In this document: positions 43,049-51,710 of the stretch, piece by piece
Layout of the letters: every line of letters begins with the position of its first letter
How positions within the stretch are numbered: the first letter of the stretch is position 1
Virus record (IMG/VR): IMGVR_UViG_3300034358_000008
Coordinates: 186,001-250,000 of that record
Source of the DNA: a virus
DNA: 64,000 nt
Direction: 5' to 3' (one strand)
Position numbers and translations under genes: made by a program
The notes under the pieces: model-generated
The model's database searches: none
Seen by the model: the letters and a program-made list of their open reading frames with translations, nothing else
Told to the model about the DNA's origin: nothing

Positions 43049-43723
43049 TTACACCAAGTTGTTATTCAAATGTTGAGCCTTCAGATATACCGAAAGAGTC
43101 TTGTTAGACTTAACGGTAGAATCAAACTCAGTCATGATAGAGTTAGTGGATGCTTCACCTGTTTCCAGAATGGAGCGATTCATTGCAAGGTATGCCTCTT
43201 CATCACCACCACGACATTTGATCAACTCACGGATCATATCGAACAAACCTTTCGAGGCGTTAACCTGAAGCTCAGGAGCCGACAGACGAGCACCTTTAGA
43301 GTCACCGGTAGGTTGGCCTGTACGTTGGTCGATAATGTGGTTAGACGAAGGGATAGAAGCCTTCTTGACCAGCATCTGTACTTGACGACGGAAAGGAACG
43401 ATACCTACAAGGTGTTTGTTAGCTGTCCGATACGTTTGACCTGTTTGTGGGTCAGTCAAAATTACATGCTGAAACAAATCGTACTCGAGTTCATCAGCGA
43501 TCTCATAGTTACGATTCATGTTAAGAGTGTACTCTTGCAAGTTAGGTGCATAGAGAGCCATGATCTCTGCGTCAGTTTCTAATGCAACAATCCACTCTTC
43601 AAATTCTTTGTCGTTCATACCAGCGAACATGTCAATATAGACTTGATCGTTTGCAGAACCGGGAAGGAATTTACTAATGAAATAGATGGCTTCCTTCTCA
43701 GCCGCTTTTCTGTCGTTAGCCAT
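43049..43723 (-). CDS. putative RNA polymerase beta subunit, C-terminal part (virion enzyme)
   Basis: The 224-residue protein resembles the last 150 residues of bacterial RNA polymerase beta. A segment MFAGMNDKEFEEWIVALE fits the bacterial VFDGATEAQIKELLKLAD. DPQTGQTYRTANKHLVGIVP fits DGRTGEQFERPVTVGYMYM. TGQPTGDSKGARLSAPELQ fits QQPLGGKAQFGGQRFGEME, and the closing helix and strand also fit. It sits a few genes from the UvsX-like gene and after the endolysin, where phiKZ encodes its virion beta-C subunit (gp149, from memory). The catalytic lysines of the beta subunit are not in this piece. The match is by eye. Confidence 0.6.
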   Translation of the reverse strand: MANDRKAAEKEAIYFISKFLPGSANDQVYIDMFAGMNDKEFEEWIVALETDAEIMALYAPNLQEYTLNMNRNYEIADELEYDLFQHVILTDPQTGQTYRTANKHLVGIVPFRRQVQMLVKKASIPSSNHIIDQRTGQPTGDSKGARLSAPELQVNASKGLFDMIRELIKCRGGDEEAYLAMNRSILETGEASTNSIMTEFDSTVKSNKTLSVYLKAQHLNNNLV

Positions 43724-43749
43724 GATAGCCTCCAGTTTAAGTCATACGA

Positions 43750-44067
43750 TTACAGACTCTTAGACTGGCCACTATAGATCTGTCCTGCCAAAGTGTCCGT
43801 ACAAGGTGGTAGACGCTTCTTGGAGATGAATGGAAAGATCTTGTTAAGGAATTGGTTATACCAACTTGGATAATCTTCCGTTACCAACAGACTTGAACGC
43901 AAGTCGATGGTGTTACCTGTGTACGCAGCTAAGGTACTATGAAAAAATGAATTCAGCTGTGCCACTGTATCACAAGGAGTCATACGACGATGAAGGTCCT
44001 CGGATAGTTCTACATCTTTGCCACGCAAAGAACAAATTAACTGCATTTTCAAATCGGTTTGGTTCAT
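43750..44067 (-). CDS. hypothetical protein, 105 aa
   Basis: I do not recognise this soluble protein. It is helical at the N-terminus (MNQTDLKMQLICSLRGKD) and has a basic, aromatic middle (YPSWYNQFLNKIFPFISKKR). It lies 26 bases before the beta-C gene and 14 after the CxC-protein gene in the same minus-strand unit. No motif is visible. Confidence 0.55.
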   Translation of the reverse strand: MNQTDLKMQLICSLRGKDVELSEDLHRRMTPCDTVAQLNSFFHSTLAAYTGNTIDLRSSLLVTEDYPSWYNQFLNKIFPFISKKRLPPCTDTLAGQIYSGQSKSL

Positions 44068-44081
44068 TAAAGAAATCCTGT

Positions 44082-44429
44082 TTATTTTATCTCACCACGG
44101 TTTATAGTCTCCGTGTGCTTTTCTAAAAATTTGACAAGTAAGTGACGATGGCAGAACTTACCGGGTCGACAGTAACAGCCAACCGCCAATACTTCTATAT
44201 TAAATAGGTCATTGAAGTATTCTGGGTATTCGATTAAACGGGCTTCCAATAATGCATTGTAAGCTTTGGTGTACTCGTCCTCAGTCATACCGAAATGGCG
44301 ATAAGCAGTCAACAACTCCCAAGTGGGAGCTAACATCCAATCTCCCGACTTGATAGTGGTGTCCATATAGAACACCCCTAATGCCTTTACTTTACGCCAG
44401 TTGGCTAACTGATACGTGTACACTTCCAT
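44082..44429 (-). CDS. small protein with CYCRPGKFCHRH motif (DUF4326/DUF488-like)
   Basis: The C-terminal CYCRPGKFCHRHLLVKFLE is the hallmark of a small phage and bacterial family (DUF4326 or DUF488 relatives) in which Cys-X-Cys, Cys and His residues probably form a catalytic or metal site. The N-terminal region is helical with Trp residues. The reaction of the family is not established, and nucleotide-related roles have been proposed. It starts within the stop of the 174-residue gene (one-base overlap), so it is translationally coupled. Confidence 0.6.
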   Translation of the reverse strand: MEVYTYQLANWRKVKALGVFYMDTTIKSGDWMLAPTWELLTAYRHFGMTEDEYTKAYNALLEARLIEYPEYFNDLFNIEVLAVGCYCRPGKFCHRHLLVKFLEKHTETINRGEIK

Positions 44430-44953
44430 CAGATGCTAGCCACTGTTAAAGTGTCTTCGTAATCGTCTTCTGTGAGAGGTTGTCCACCAGCTAAACGCCG
44501 TTTGGCTTCAGCAGTGACTTCTTGGAACACGACGTTAAATTCATCATGATCCATCTCACTGATAGCACCTACGTGTTGTCGCCCACAAGGTCGTGAGAGA
44601 CCGCCATCTCTGATACCACTGAAGTTAACTTTAGGCAAGGCATTCATGAAAGATTCTTTTGCAGGCTTAGTCACCAGAAGGGGCTGACCATTCACATCCA
44701 ACATTACATCACCTGCGCGATGCAAGAATATCCAGTTACCATTGACATCCCTTTGGATTTGCCCTAACTCATTTAGTTTGTGGACATCCCTCATGTAGCG
44801 TGCGTACTCTGGAGACTTATCAGCATTCTCAAATTGAATACTACCTACAGTCACCCCACCAATCTTTTCACCATTCATATCTCTCTCCAATTGACTACCT
44901 TTAGCTGGTGGAGTAATCATAATGCATCCACCAGCACCGACTTCTAGAATCAT
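44429..44953 (-). CDS. hypothetical protein, 174 aa
   Basis: I do not recognise this soluble protein. It contains a long N-terminal region rich in Gly, Asp and Asn and a helical C-terminus (FNVVFQEVTAEAKRRLAGGQ). The start at 44953 is preceded by AAGGTCACC. It lies 63 bases after the recombinase gene and shares its last base with the next start codon. A role in recombination is possible from position only. Confidence 0.6.
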   Translation of the reverse strand: MILEVGAGGCIMITPPAKGSQLERDMNGEKIGGVTVGSIQFENADKSPEYARYMRDVHKLNELGQIQRDVNGNWIFLHRAGDVMLDVNGQPLLVTKPAKESFMNALPKVNFSGIRDGGLSRPCGRQHVGAISEMDHDEFNVVFQEVTAEAKRRLAGGQPLTEDDYEDTLTVASI

Positions 44954-45016
44954 TTAAAGGTGACCTTCTTAGCGTTAGTTAAGTCCGCACCTGAGTGCGG
45001 ATCTATGTCAGTGTTA

Positions 45017-46471
45017 TCAGGCAGCTTTCTTTTCGCCAGCAAGGCCTTTAGCAAGAGCGAGAGGAGTAATTTTGGCTTTATCTGCATCAGACATCCAGTA
45101 TGGTTTATAATCGCCAGTACGCATGCGTAGGAGATCGTAGGTGGAAAGGAACTTCTTCCGATCAGAATGCTCGTCTTCTGCACACATCCAGTAACCACGA
45201 GTATCACTCAGGATGAATTCCCAGTCATAACCCATAGCCTTCAGATCATCGTACAATGTCTTAGGATCACATACTTGCTCAGCAGTCCAACGTTGGAACA
45301 TGATCAGTTGCAGGAGTTCCGATTGGATCTCTACAGCACGCCGCAATGGACCAGAATCATCAAGCTTCTTACGCACGGTGGTACGAGTCAGTTTGATATC
45401 AGGACACAGTTCAACGTAGTAGTTCTGCAAGTTACCACCAATACCCCACGATGCTTCTTTGCAATAGTGGAACTCGGAGAGCGATGGGAGCAGACCTTCT
45501 GTTTGAGAAACGATCAGGTTGAAAGGCAGACCAGTAATACCACCTTTACCACGCAGGTTCTTGATCTCGAGAATACGGAGGTCAGAGTCACCCTGGATAG
45601 CGGTAGAGTTATCCAGTGGGTAGATAGGCATCTTATCTTTGTTCAGCAACACCTTGTTGGACATGATGTCCCAGACGTTGTTAGGCAAAGAATAGAAACC
45701 AGACGATACACCTTTAAGCACGGTATCTTTCTTCATTTCAGAAAGGTTACGCTTATCAGTAGGGTACATCTCCATCTGGATGATATCACCAACGTGTGCA
45801 GTCAGGATCATGTAAGTACCAGTCTTGGCACATACCTGAGGCAGTTGGTTAAACAGTTGGTTCTTCGCCTTGCCGTTCATCATTGCATCAGTGTTGTTAC
45901 CAGAAGCGCCGATGGCGTTCTTCTCGTACATGTCCGATACAGCGGTAACGATAAACTTGGAGAAGCTATCGATGAAACCAGTCGTTGGATACAAGCATTG
46001 ACGAGGAGCACCATGCATATCCAAGAATGGTGTAGTACGCATGTTAGACTTCGCATCTTTCTCTTTCTCACCAAGAGCTTTACGGAAGATACTGAAGAAT
46101 TCATCACCGGTATAACGAGACAAGTCGGTGAATACAAACTGATCATCGTTTTCCCAATCTACACTACGAATCTCTTCAATGGACTTAGCCAGAGAACTGA
46201 AACGAGCTACTGGGTTAAGCGTACCCTCAGTATCGTAGATCAATGCAGAACTGCCGGGAAAGGCACGACGGATCATAGCGAGCATGTACACGCCAAGAGC
46301 GGTCTTAAAGTTGTTAGGGCGTGAAGCGATACCAGTCAGTGACCCTAGGCCACCGTTCATGATCATCTCTCCGTGTTGACCCTGTTCATATTTACCTGTT
46401 GGAATATCCATCATGCACCCGATGTTCAGGGCAGGACGAAAGGCAGGTCGTTCAAAATGGTTTGCAAACAT
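45017..46471 (-). CDS. UvsX/RecA-like recombinase
   Basis: The 484-residue protein has the core pattern of RecA-type ATPases. The Walker A position lies at about 47-58 (GIASRPNNFKTALG), followed by an Asp-Thr-Glu strand (ALIYDTEGT) at the place of the catalytic Glu. A Walker B-type strand lies further on (GTYMILTAHVGD region). It should form filaments on single-stranded DNA and drive strand exchange in phage replication and repair. The Walker A loop has lost two glycines, as in the helicase of the window. It is divergent from the structural gene at 46577 across 105 bases with an ACAGT/ACTGT inverted repeat. Confidence 0.7.
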   Translation of the reverse strand: MFANHFERPAFRPALNIGCMMDIPTGKYEQGQHGEMIMNGGLGSLTGIASRPNNFKTALGVYMLAMIRRAFPGSSALIYDTEGTLNPVARFSSLAKSIEEIRSVDWENDDQFVFTDLSRYTGDEFFSIFRKALGEKEKDAKSNMRTTPFLDMHGAPRQCLYPTTGFIDSFSKFIVTAVSDMYEKNAIGASGNNTDAMMNGKAKNQLFNQLPQVCAKTGTYMILTAHVGDIIQMEMYPTDKRNLSEMKKDTVLKGVSSGFYSLPNNVWDIMSNKVLLNKDKMPIYPLDNSTAIQGDSDLRILEIKNLRGKGGITGLPFNLIVSQTEGLLPSLSEFHYCKEASWGIGGNLQNYYVELCPDIKLTRTTVRKKLDDSGPLRRAVEIQSELLQLIMFQRWTAEQVCDPKTLYDDLKAMGYDWEFILSDTRGYWMCAEDEHSDRKKFLSTYDLLRMRTGDYKPYWMSDADKAKITPLALAKGLAGEKKAA

Positions 46472-46576
46472 TTTTGATTCCTTGGTTGGATGGGAACATC
46501 ACTTCATTGGGTTCGTGTGTAATTTTATGTTTACAGTGTCGCGACTGTTTCTTAAACATTTATAAGGTACCTTAAA

Positions 46577-47491
46577 ATGAAATTCGGAATTTTTGACCAA
46601 TACGTAGATCGCTCGTCCAATGAGAACATTACACCTGATTGGGATCTACCCGCAGAGTCTACTGCTGAACCTCTGCAAATTAACGAATCACCGTCTGAGC
46701 AACTCTTCACTGAACTGGGGACTATCTCTAACGAAGCTATGGTTATGGGTAACATCTCTAAGTACTTCGGTCGTAAGGTAGATGGCTTGAGCGTATCGAT
46801 TCAAGAAGGCTTCAAGTACCTGACCACGTACAACTACGATCCAATGGAAACCCTGCATCCAGCAAACCTTTCAACCTTCACTGGTAGCTTGGATTTCTTG
46901 GACCATGAGAGTTTGTCTGTGCCCCAACCAAACGGTCTTAAGGGTGAGATCCTCCCACTGACCGCAATGCTCGTAGACCACGCTAAGATCATGCAGAAGG
47001 TACTGACTGAAGTAATCCGTCCAGCTACTTCCCGCTTTGGTCATTACCTGTCTGTGCCATTCGACCGTGCTGAACGTCGTGACTTTGAATTCGGTGTACA
47101 CATCGGTGATGATCGTGATCGTCTAGTATCGGAAGAGTCTAAACACTTCACTGGTAACCGTGCTGCTCAGACCACTCTGGGTAAAGTGTTCAACTCGTTC
47201 ACTGACTTCGTAGAAGCAGAACGTAACATGCAACAGATCAACACCATGTTGAATGGTGGTGGTACCGAGGATGTGAAGAAAGCTGTTAATGCTCTCTCGC
47301 AGACCGCTGGTGCATTGATTCGTCGGATGTCTGAAGAGAAGGTAACTAACTCTAACGAATTCGCTAAGATGGTTGCTGATCAACTGTCTGAAGTAGGTCG
47401 TTGGGTTGAGTGGTACGCTGCTCAGATGACACGAATCATCGAGACCAACAACGTACTGGCTGAAATCGAGAAGGCTATCCTGAAGCTGTAA
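46577..47491 (+). CDS. probable virion structural protein, 304 aa
   Basis: I do not recognise a named family. The protein starts with an acidic, disordered-looking 60-residue segment, continues with helical regions, and has a C-terminal helical part (FAKMVADQLSEVGRWVEWYA) similar in style to the inner-body proteins. There is no membrane segment. It lies alone on the plus strand beside the UvsX-like gene, as the virion gene next to the recombinase does in phiKZ-type genomes as I recall. A terminator follows. Confidence 0.55.
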   Translation: MKFGIFDQYVDRSSNENITPDWDLPAESTAEPLQINESPSEQLFTELGTISNEAMVMGNISKYFGRKVDGLSVSIQEGFKYLTTYNYDPMETLHPANLSTFTGSLDFLDHESLSVPQPNGLKGEILPLTAMLVDHAKIMQKVLTEVIRPATSRFGHYLSVPFDRAERRDFEFGVHIGDDRDRLVSEESKHFTGNRAAQTTLGKVFNSFTDFVEAERNMQQINTMLNGGGTEDVKKAVNALSQTAGALIRRMSEEKVTNSNEFAKMVADQLSEVGRWVEWYAAQMTRIIETNNVLAEIEKAILKL

Positions 47492-47502
47492 CACGCCATA
47501 GA

Positions 47503-47524
47503 GCCCCTGCCTAAGCGCAGGGGC
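47503..47524. terminator. bidirectional terminator
   Basis: GCCCCTGC pairs with GCAGGGGC around CTAAGC. The flanks are GCCATAGA and AATATGTC, between converging genes. Confidence 0.75.
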
Positions 47525-47533
47525 AATATGTCA

Positions 47534-47941
47534 TCACTTAGCTTTGTGAGCTTCTTCACAGAAACCCAGCAGGCTCTTAATGTCCGACTCAAATCGATCG
47601 TCAGACGCGTAGTTCAACCAGCATGGTGTAAGCCGTTTAATGCGGTGAATTAACTTGGTGCTATCTGTATCCAACTTGTCGATGGTCGGGAGGTTTTTCC
47701 AGATCACCCCTGCGAACAACGTTGGAAGTTTCATGGCGTTAGAGTCATTCACCAAACACATATGCTGATTAAGTCGTGCTATTGCACCGCAATCATCAGT
47801 CTCGCATTTAGCTAACTGAGCATGCAATGAAGCCATTACACACATTCTTCGAAAACTTACGTCGCTTTGTAGCCACAACCAATTCCAGACCGCAGCTACA
47901 CGACCACGCAAGTACTCTCGGAATCTAGTAAATAGATTCAT
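47534..47941 (-). CDS. hypothetical protein, 135 aa
   Basis: I do not recognise this protein. It has a basic, Trp-rich N-terminus (REYLRGRVAAVWNWLWLQSD) that could contact membrane or nucleic acid, five cysteines and a helical C-terminal part. It lies ten bases after the RNase H gene on the minus strand and ends at a terminator. Confidence 0.55.
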   Translation of the reverse strand: MNLFTRFREYLRGRVAAVWNWLWLQSDVSFRRMCVMASLHAQLAKCETDDCGAIARLNQHMCLVNDSNAMKLPTLFAGVIWKNLPTIDKLDTDSTKLIHRIKRLTPCWLNYASDDRFESDIKSLLGFCEEAHKAK

Positions 47942-47951
47942 AAGTTACCCA

Positions 47952-49397
47952 CTATTTTTTAAACAAGAACTGTGCATAAGGTGCACTAAAGATAGCAGAA
48001 CCATCCTCCGTGACAAACACAGTTGAGTACGAATAGGCTAACGGTCCCAGTGGTGAAATCAACAGTTCGACTTTAACGCCCTCACTGGAAATCCGATTAA
48101 GCTGATTGCGAGACGGAATGTCGATACCGAGTACTAACTTGATATTGATAGGCCGACCCTTATACTTAACAGGAATGTCCATGTGCGGAGTATTTTGGGT
48201 AATTGATTTCTTTAGCTGAGTTACCGTCTTCTTACCTACGACCACTTCGTAAAAGTGTGAGGTAATGTCAATTACATCTACCGACGAACCAAGCTTTCCA
48301 GCCATGTATTCATTTAGACGTATCTCCATGGCGTTAAACTCACGGATACCATCATTAGCCATACGTGGTGGATTGAGTGTTCGACTAACCAACCCCATCT
48401 CAGGAGTTGCCAGTACGTAGATATCATCAAACTTCAGCAAGCCATCTGCACCCAACAACTCAATATTATTTCGTTGCCGAGCATTGCAAGCGTTAGCGAG
48501 GTTGATAATAGCTAGCTCTGGGTTCTCCGTGCCATAAACACTGGCATGAAGCTTTTGAATGTGCTCGAGATATTCATCGGGCTCATTCGCTTTGTACACG
48601 CAATAAGTCGCTTCGGCAATCCGTCTTCCAAAGAGCAGATCCGACTTAGCCAACTTATCCTTAGCTGTGTCTCGTGGTTTATGGCCAGCATTATGCATAC
48701 GACCAAGGTTATAGGTGTAGTAGTAGCCGTCAGGCTCTTTACCCGAGTTGATACCAAAGACCATTCGGGTTTCAAGAATCAACGGAGAAACCGCTATCTT
48801 CTTGAGCTTGTTGACTTTTGCACCATCCTGCTTAACTTCAACAGTCGCGTCTGGTGCACAACCACCACCACGGGCAGCGTTGACGTCGGCTTTATCGTTG
48901 CCTAAGTCGTTACTATGTCCCTTGATCCAGATCGCATTGTACTTGTAGCCACGTTCAACCCACTGCTTCTGTACTTCGAGCAGCTCGAGCCACAACTCTT
49001 TGTTCTCGCGTGGGGTCCCGTCCGCTTTCACCCAACCTTCTTTAACCCATTTCTGAACCCATTGAGTCATGCCCTTGCGAACATACTCAGAGTCCATACG
49101 GAAGACTAGGTTCTGCGCACCAGACTTAAGCGCGATACGGAAACCTTCAATAGCTGCTGTTAACTCAGCAGTGTTGTTAGTAGCCCGTCCTTCAACTCGT
49201 CCAAACGCATCGATATAATCTACGACCGTACAGGTCTCATCGAGCGGTACATCTTTATAACCCTCGCTGGTGGGTTGCTGCTTAGTAGCAGCCTTTGATT
49301 TCAACGGTTCGTCCTTAAACGTATAACCGTGAACTCCCCAGCCAGCTACGTTGTGACGGAATGACCCGTCCGTGTATAACACAATCCCATCACACAT
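47952..49397 (-). CDS. ribonuclease H with large C-terminal extension
   Basis: Residues 1-175 form a type 1 RNase H domain with the catalytic acids in order: Asp10 (LYTDGSF), Glu78 (NNTAELTAAIEG), Asp102 (RMDSEYVRKGM) and Asp171 in KGHSNDLGNDKAD, with His161. It should remove the RNA of RNA-DNA hybrids. Residues 190-481 form a second region of unknown function with mixed helices and strands, not found in ordinary RNase HI (about 155 residues). The total length is close to that of phiKZ gp155, which I recall as an RNase H of similar size. Confidence 0.85.
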   Translation of the reverse strand: MCDGIVLYTDGSFRHNVAGWGVHGYTFKDEPLKSKAATKQQPTSEGYKDVPLDETCTVVDYIDAFGRVEGRATNNTAELTAAIEGFRIALKSGAQNLVFRMDSEYVRKGMTQWVQKWVKEGWVKADGTPRENKELWLELLEVQKQWVERGYKYNAIWIKGHSNDLGNDKADVNAARGGGCAPDATVEVKQDGAKVNKLKKIAVSPLILETRMVFGINSGKEPDGYYYTYNLGRMHNAGHKPRDTAKDKLAKSDLLFGRRIAEATYCVYKANEPDEYLEHIQKLHASVYGTENPELAIINLANACNARQRNNIELLGADGLLKFDDIYVLATPEMGLVSRTLNPPRMANDGIREFNAMEIRLNEYMAGKLGSSVDVIDITSHFYEVVVGKKTVTQLKKSITQNTPHMDIPVKYKGRPINIKLVLGIDIPSRNQLNRISSEGVKVELLISPLGPLAYSYSTVFVTEDGSAIFSAPYAQFLFKK

Positions 49398-49433
49398 CGA
49401 TAATACCTCGTTCAGAATTCACTAGATCATTAA

Positions 49434-49871
49434 CTAGTCTAGTAATTTCTGCTTACAGGATTCCATCCACCTAAGGTGGGCTTGCTCAACTTTGGAATGC
49501 ATGTTATCGATATATGTTTGAAGCTTGCCGATATGGTTACCCAATACGACGTCCAGTTCATCAGAGTCTTTGGCAACAGCCATCATCTCATCAGTAAGGA
49601 ATTCTGGAATAGCTTCACGGGGAAGGGTAAAAGCTCCGCAAGCAGCTAACGAGCGCTGAGTACTTGGCAACGGTGCTTTCGACACTACCCGTTCCGATAC
49701 CTCATTCGTTTGTTTTGTCACGGCAGACTCGTGTGAGTCGACTGTGGAGGATGATTCATAATGAACCACCGTTGTACTCGGTTGCGAAACGTATGTTGGT
49801 GCATAAATCATGCACGCAGAAAGAGCTAAGCATACGGGTGCAAGAAAGAAAAATCTAAACATGTGGTCCAT
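49434..49871 (-). CDS. lipoprotein of unknown function, 145 aa
   Basis: The N-terminus is a short lipoprotein signal (FRFFFLAPVCLALSAC) with an LSAC lipobox. The mature part is Ser/Thr-rich at first and then helical with a Lys/His-rich end (SKVEQAHLRWMESCKQKLL). It would be anchored in a membrane, facing the periplasm. It is paired with a small membrane protein 15 bases upstream. Lysis control, superinfection exclusion or envelope function are possible. Confidence 0.65.
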   Translation of the reverse strand: MDHMFRFFFLAPVCLALSACMIYAPTYVSQPSTTVVHYESSSTVDSHESAVTKQTNEVSERVVSKAPLPSTQRSLAACGAFTLPREAIPEFLTDEMMAVAKDSDELDVVLGNHIGKLQTYIDNMHSKVEQAHLRWMESCKQKLLD

Positions 49872-49886
49872 TTTCCCATATCGGTT

Positions 49887-50171
49887 TTATTTCAGAATGT
49901 CACCTAGTAGTTTACGACGATCGATCAGACTTTTGGTCTTAGGAACTTCGCAGACTAGGGCCGAGTGCTCGCGCAACCGGACGTTCTCTGACTTAACTAC
50001 GCTCAACTCAATAATCGCGTTCATGAATGCAAGGAACATAAGTACCAAGCAAGCATTCACCACGGTAATGTGTTTATTAGCCAGCACAACTTCTTTAATA
50101 GTGCGGTCCCCGAAAAGAGCACGTTTCAAGAAGGGCCAAAATAGGAGCAAGGCTTTGATAGCTAAACTCAC
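49887..50171 (-). CDS. small membrane protein, 94 aa
   Basis: One clear membrane helix lies at about residues 37-57 (VVNACLVLMFLAFMNAIIEL), and a second hydrophobic segment lies at the N-terminus (LAIKALLLFWPFL). The C-terminal tail is charged (ENVRLREHSALVCEVPKTKS) and resembles a short coiled coil. It is the first gene of a two-gene envelope unit with the lipoprotein. I do not recognise a family; an additional holin- or spanin-like pair cannot be excluded. Confidence 0.6.
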   Translation of the reverse strand: MSLAIKALLLFWPFLKRALFGDRTIKEVVLANKHITVVNACLVLMFLAFMNAIIELSVVKSENVRLREHSALVCEVPKTKSLIDRRKLLGDILK

Positions 50172-50359
50172 CGGAATATCCTCAGGTCAGTAATAAACTA
50201 AGCCTACCCATTGAACCGTAAAGGCAGAAGTATAGACTTGATGACAGTATTCGTGATACATTGCATACCACTATACCCGACGATTTATGTTAGCACAAGT
50301 AGAATGACAGATTCTATAGATGGTAGACCATCCAAAAGCTCTACTCGTGAGGATAGCAA
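50172..50359. promoter_or_regulatory. divergent intergenic region, 188 bases
   Basis: No gene is seen. The region separates the minus-strand envelope pair from the plus-strand structural unit and must hold promoters for both. A small inverted repeat GATGGT-AG-ACCATC lies at about 50320-50333 in the plus-strand leader. A TATG occurs at 50286-50289, the core reported for phiKZ late promoters, but such four-base matches are common by chance. Confidence 0.35.
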
Positions 50360-51667
50360 ATGTACGAATTAAAAGGTTTCTATGAGATCGCAGCGTTTAT
50401 TAACAACGCTACTGATCAAACGGCTCTACTCGGTGAGATCTCCGATAACAGCCTTACCTATGCAAAAGACAAATCCATCCTGACCGGGTCGTCCACCCCA
50501 AGCGTGGGTCTTATCTCATTTCATAGCGTAAGGGACGAAACAGTCGTTCAGGTCACAGGTAATTATCTGGACCAGAGCCTGAAACTGGGTCAGTATCTTT
50601 ATGATCAGGCAGTAGCTGGTGTTATCACAAATAACCCTACAGCTCTTCGTCAAATGGTCATGGCAGAATTCAACGGTATCATCGACACCTTTACTTCAGG
50701 TGTAATGAAGAACAACGGTCAGGTGTGGATGCCTGAGTACGTAGAATTCAAACTGGTTGGTGTTGAAGACAACCGCATCATTATCTGGCTGGCTGACGAT
50801 TCGTTTGCTGCTCAGTACGATGGTTACATCATCAAGGTGATTCAACCCATCTTGCCTGTGGATGATTTCTTCAAAGACCCATTGATCGTTAAAGGTCTAT
50901 TGGATGCTTACAGTGTCGTTGAGAAACTGGAAGAAGCTCAAGCCGAACGGGCACAGTACCCGTACACTCATTTGCGTGCATTCGAGTTTGACTATGTTAA
51001 CCCAGTTAACAATACTCAACGCTGGCCTGCTAAGTGGATCGTACTGATCTACGGTGAAGCTGGTAACAACCCTGACTTGATCAAGGACGCTATCGTAAAA
51101 GATATCCTTGAACAATCGACTCGTCCACGTGAGGACTGGGAAGTTATCCTACCTGATTTGTTTCTGACTACCGAATTCATCTTTACTCCAATCTGGACTA
51201 AGTATTCGGTACCCAACGCTGACTTCCGTTCTGGTATCTATTCGCCAATCTACGATCCAAACACAGATCTTAAACTGATCCTGCGTACGGCACGTGGTCC
51301 AGCTTATACTGAGACCTATGTACGGTCTAACTACCAGTCGGGTGTTAACATCTATAAGTCTTTGGCTTTCGGTGTTATCGGTAACCCACAGAACCGTAAT
51401 GGTATCCGCAAGCTGACTCAGAAATACCCGGAGTATCTGGTTGCTGAAGTGGGTAGTGGTGATGCTAACCGTGTTGACCCTGAAACCTTGGAATGGATGA
51501 TGATTTTCTCGAAGCTTATTAAAGCTGCTGAAACCATGACCCAGTACACCTCGGTTCCTCAAGGTGTCTCCCGGATGAAACGTGATGGGATTGTGTATGC
51601 TTCGGCATTCTTCAAGAACGTCAACTATCTGGTGACTGCTAAGTCTTCGGTCGAAGCGATTGTTTAA
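50360..51667 (+). CDS. probable virion structural protein, 435 aa
   Basis: I do not recognise a named family. The protein is a mix of helices and strands with an acidic, aromatic surface and no membrane segment or catalytic motif. It is the first of five plus-strand genes that end with the inner-body proteins. Its codon use is that of well-expressed late genes. Tail or head-neck roles are both possible. A terminator-like hairpin lies four bases after the stop. Confidence 0.55.
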   Translation: MYELKGFYEIAAFINNATDQTALLGEISDNSLTYAKDKSILTGSSTPSVGLISFHSVRDETVVQVTGNYLDQSLKLGQYLYDQAVAGVITNNPTALRQMVMAEFNGIIDTFTSGVMKNNGQVWMPEYVEFKLVGVEDNRIIIWLADDSFAAQYDGYIIKVIQPILPVDDFFKDPLIVKGLLDAYSVVEKLEEAQAERAQYPYTHLRAFEFDYVNPVNNTQRWPAKWIVLIYGEAGNNPDLIKDAIVKDILEQSTRPREDWEVILPDLFLTTEFIFTPIWTKYSVPNADFRSGIYSPIYDPNTDLKLILRTARGPAYTETYVRSNYQSGVNIYKSLAFGVIGNPQNRNGIRKLTQKYPEYLVAEVGSGDANRVDPETLEWMMIFSKLIKAAETMTQYTSVPQGVSRMKRDGIVYASAFFKNVNYLVTAKSSVEAIV

Positions 51668-51671
51668 AACT

Positions 51672-51693
51672 AAGGAGAGGGAAACCTCTCCTT
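51672..51693 (+). terminator. hairpin between structural genes
   Basis: AAGGAGAGG pairs with CCTCTCCTT around GAAA and is followed by TTTATAA. It begins five bases after the stop at 51667 and precedes the start at 51711. Its left arm contains AAGGAG, so when folded it would hide a ribosome-site sequence. Confidence 0.65.
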
Positions 51694-51710
51694 TTTATAA
51701 CGGGGTTAAC

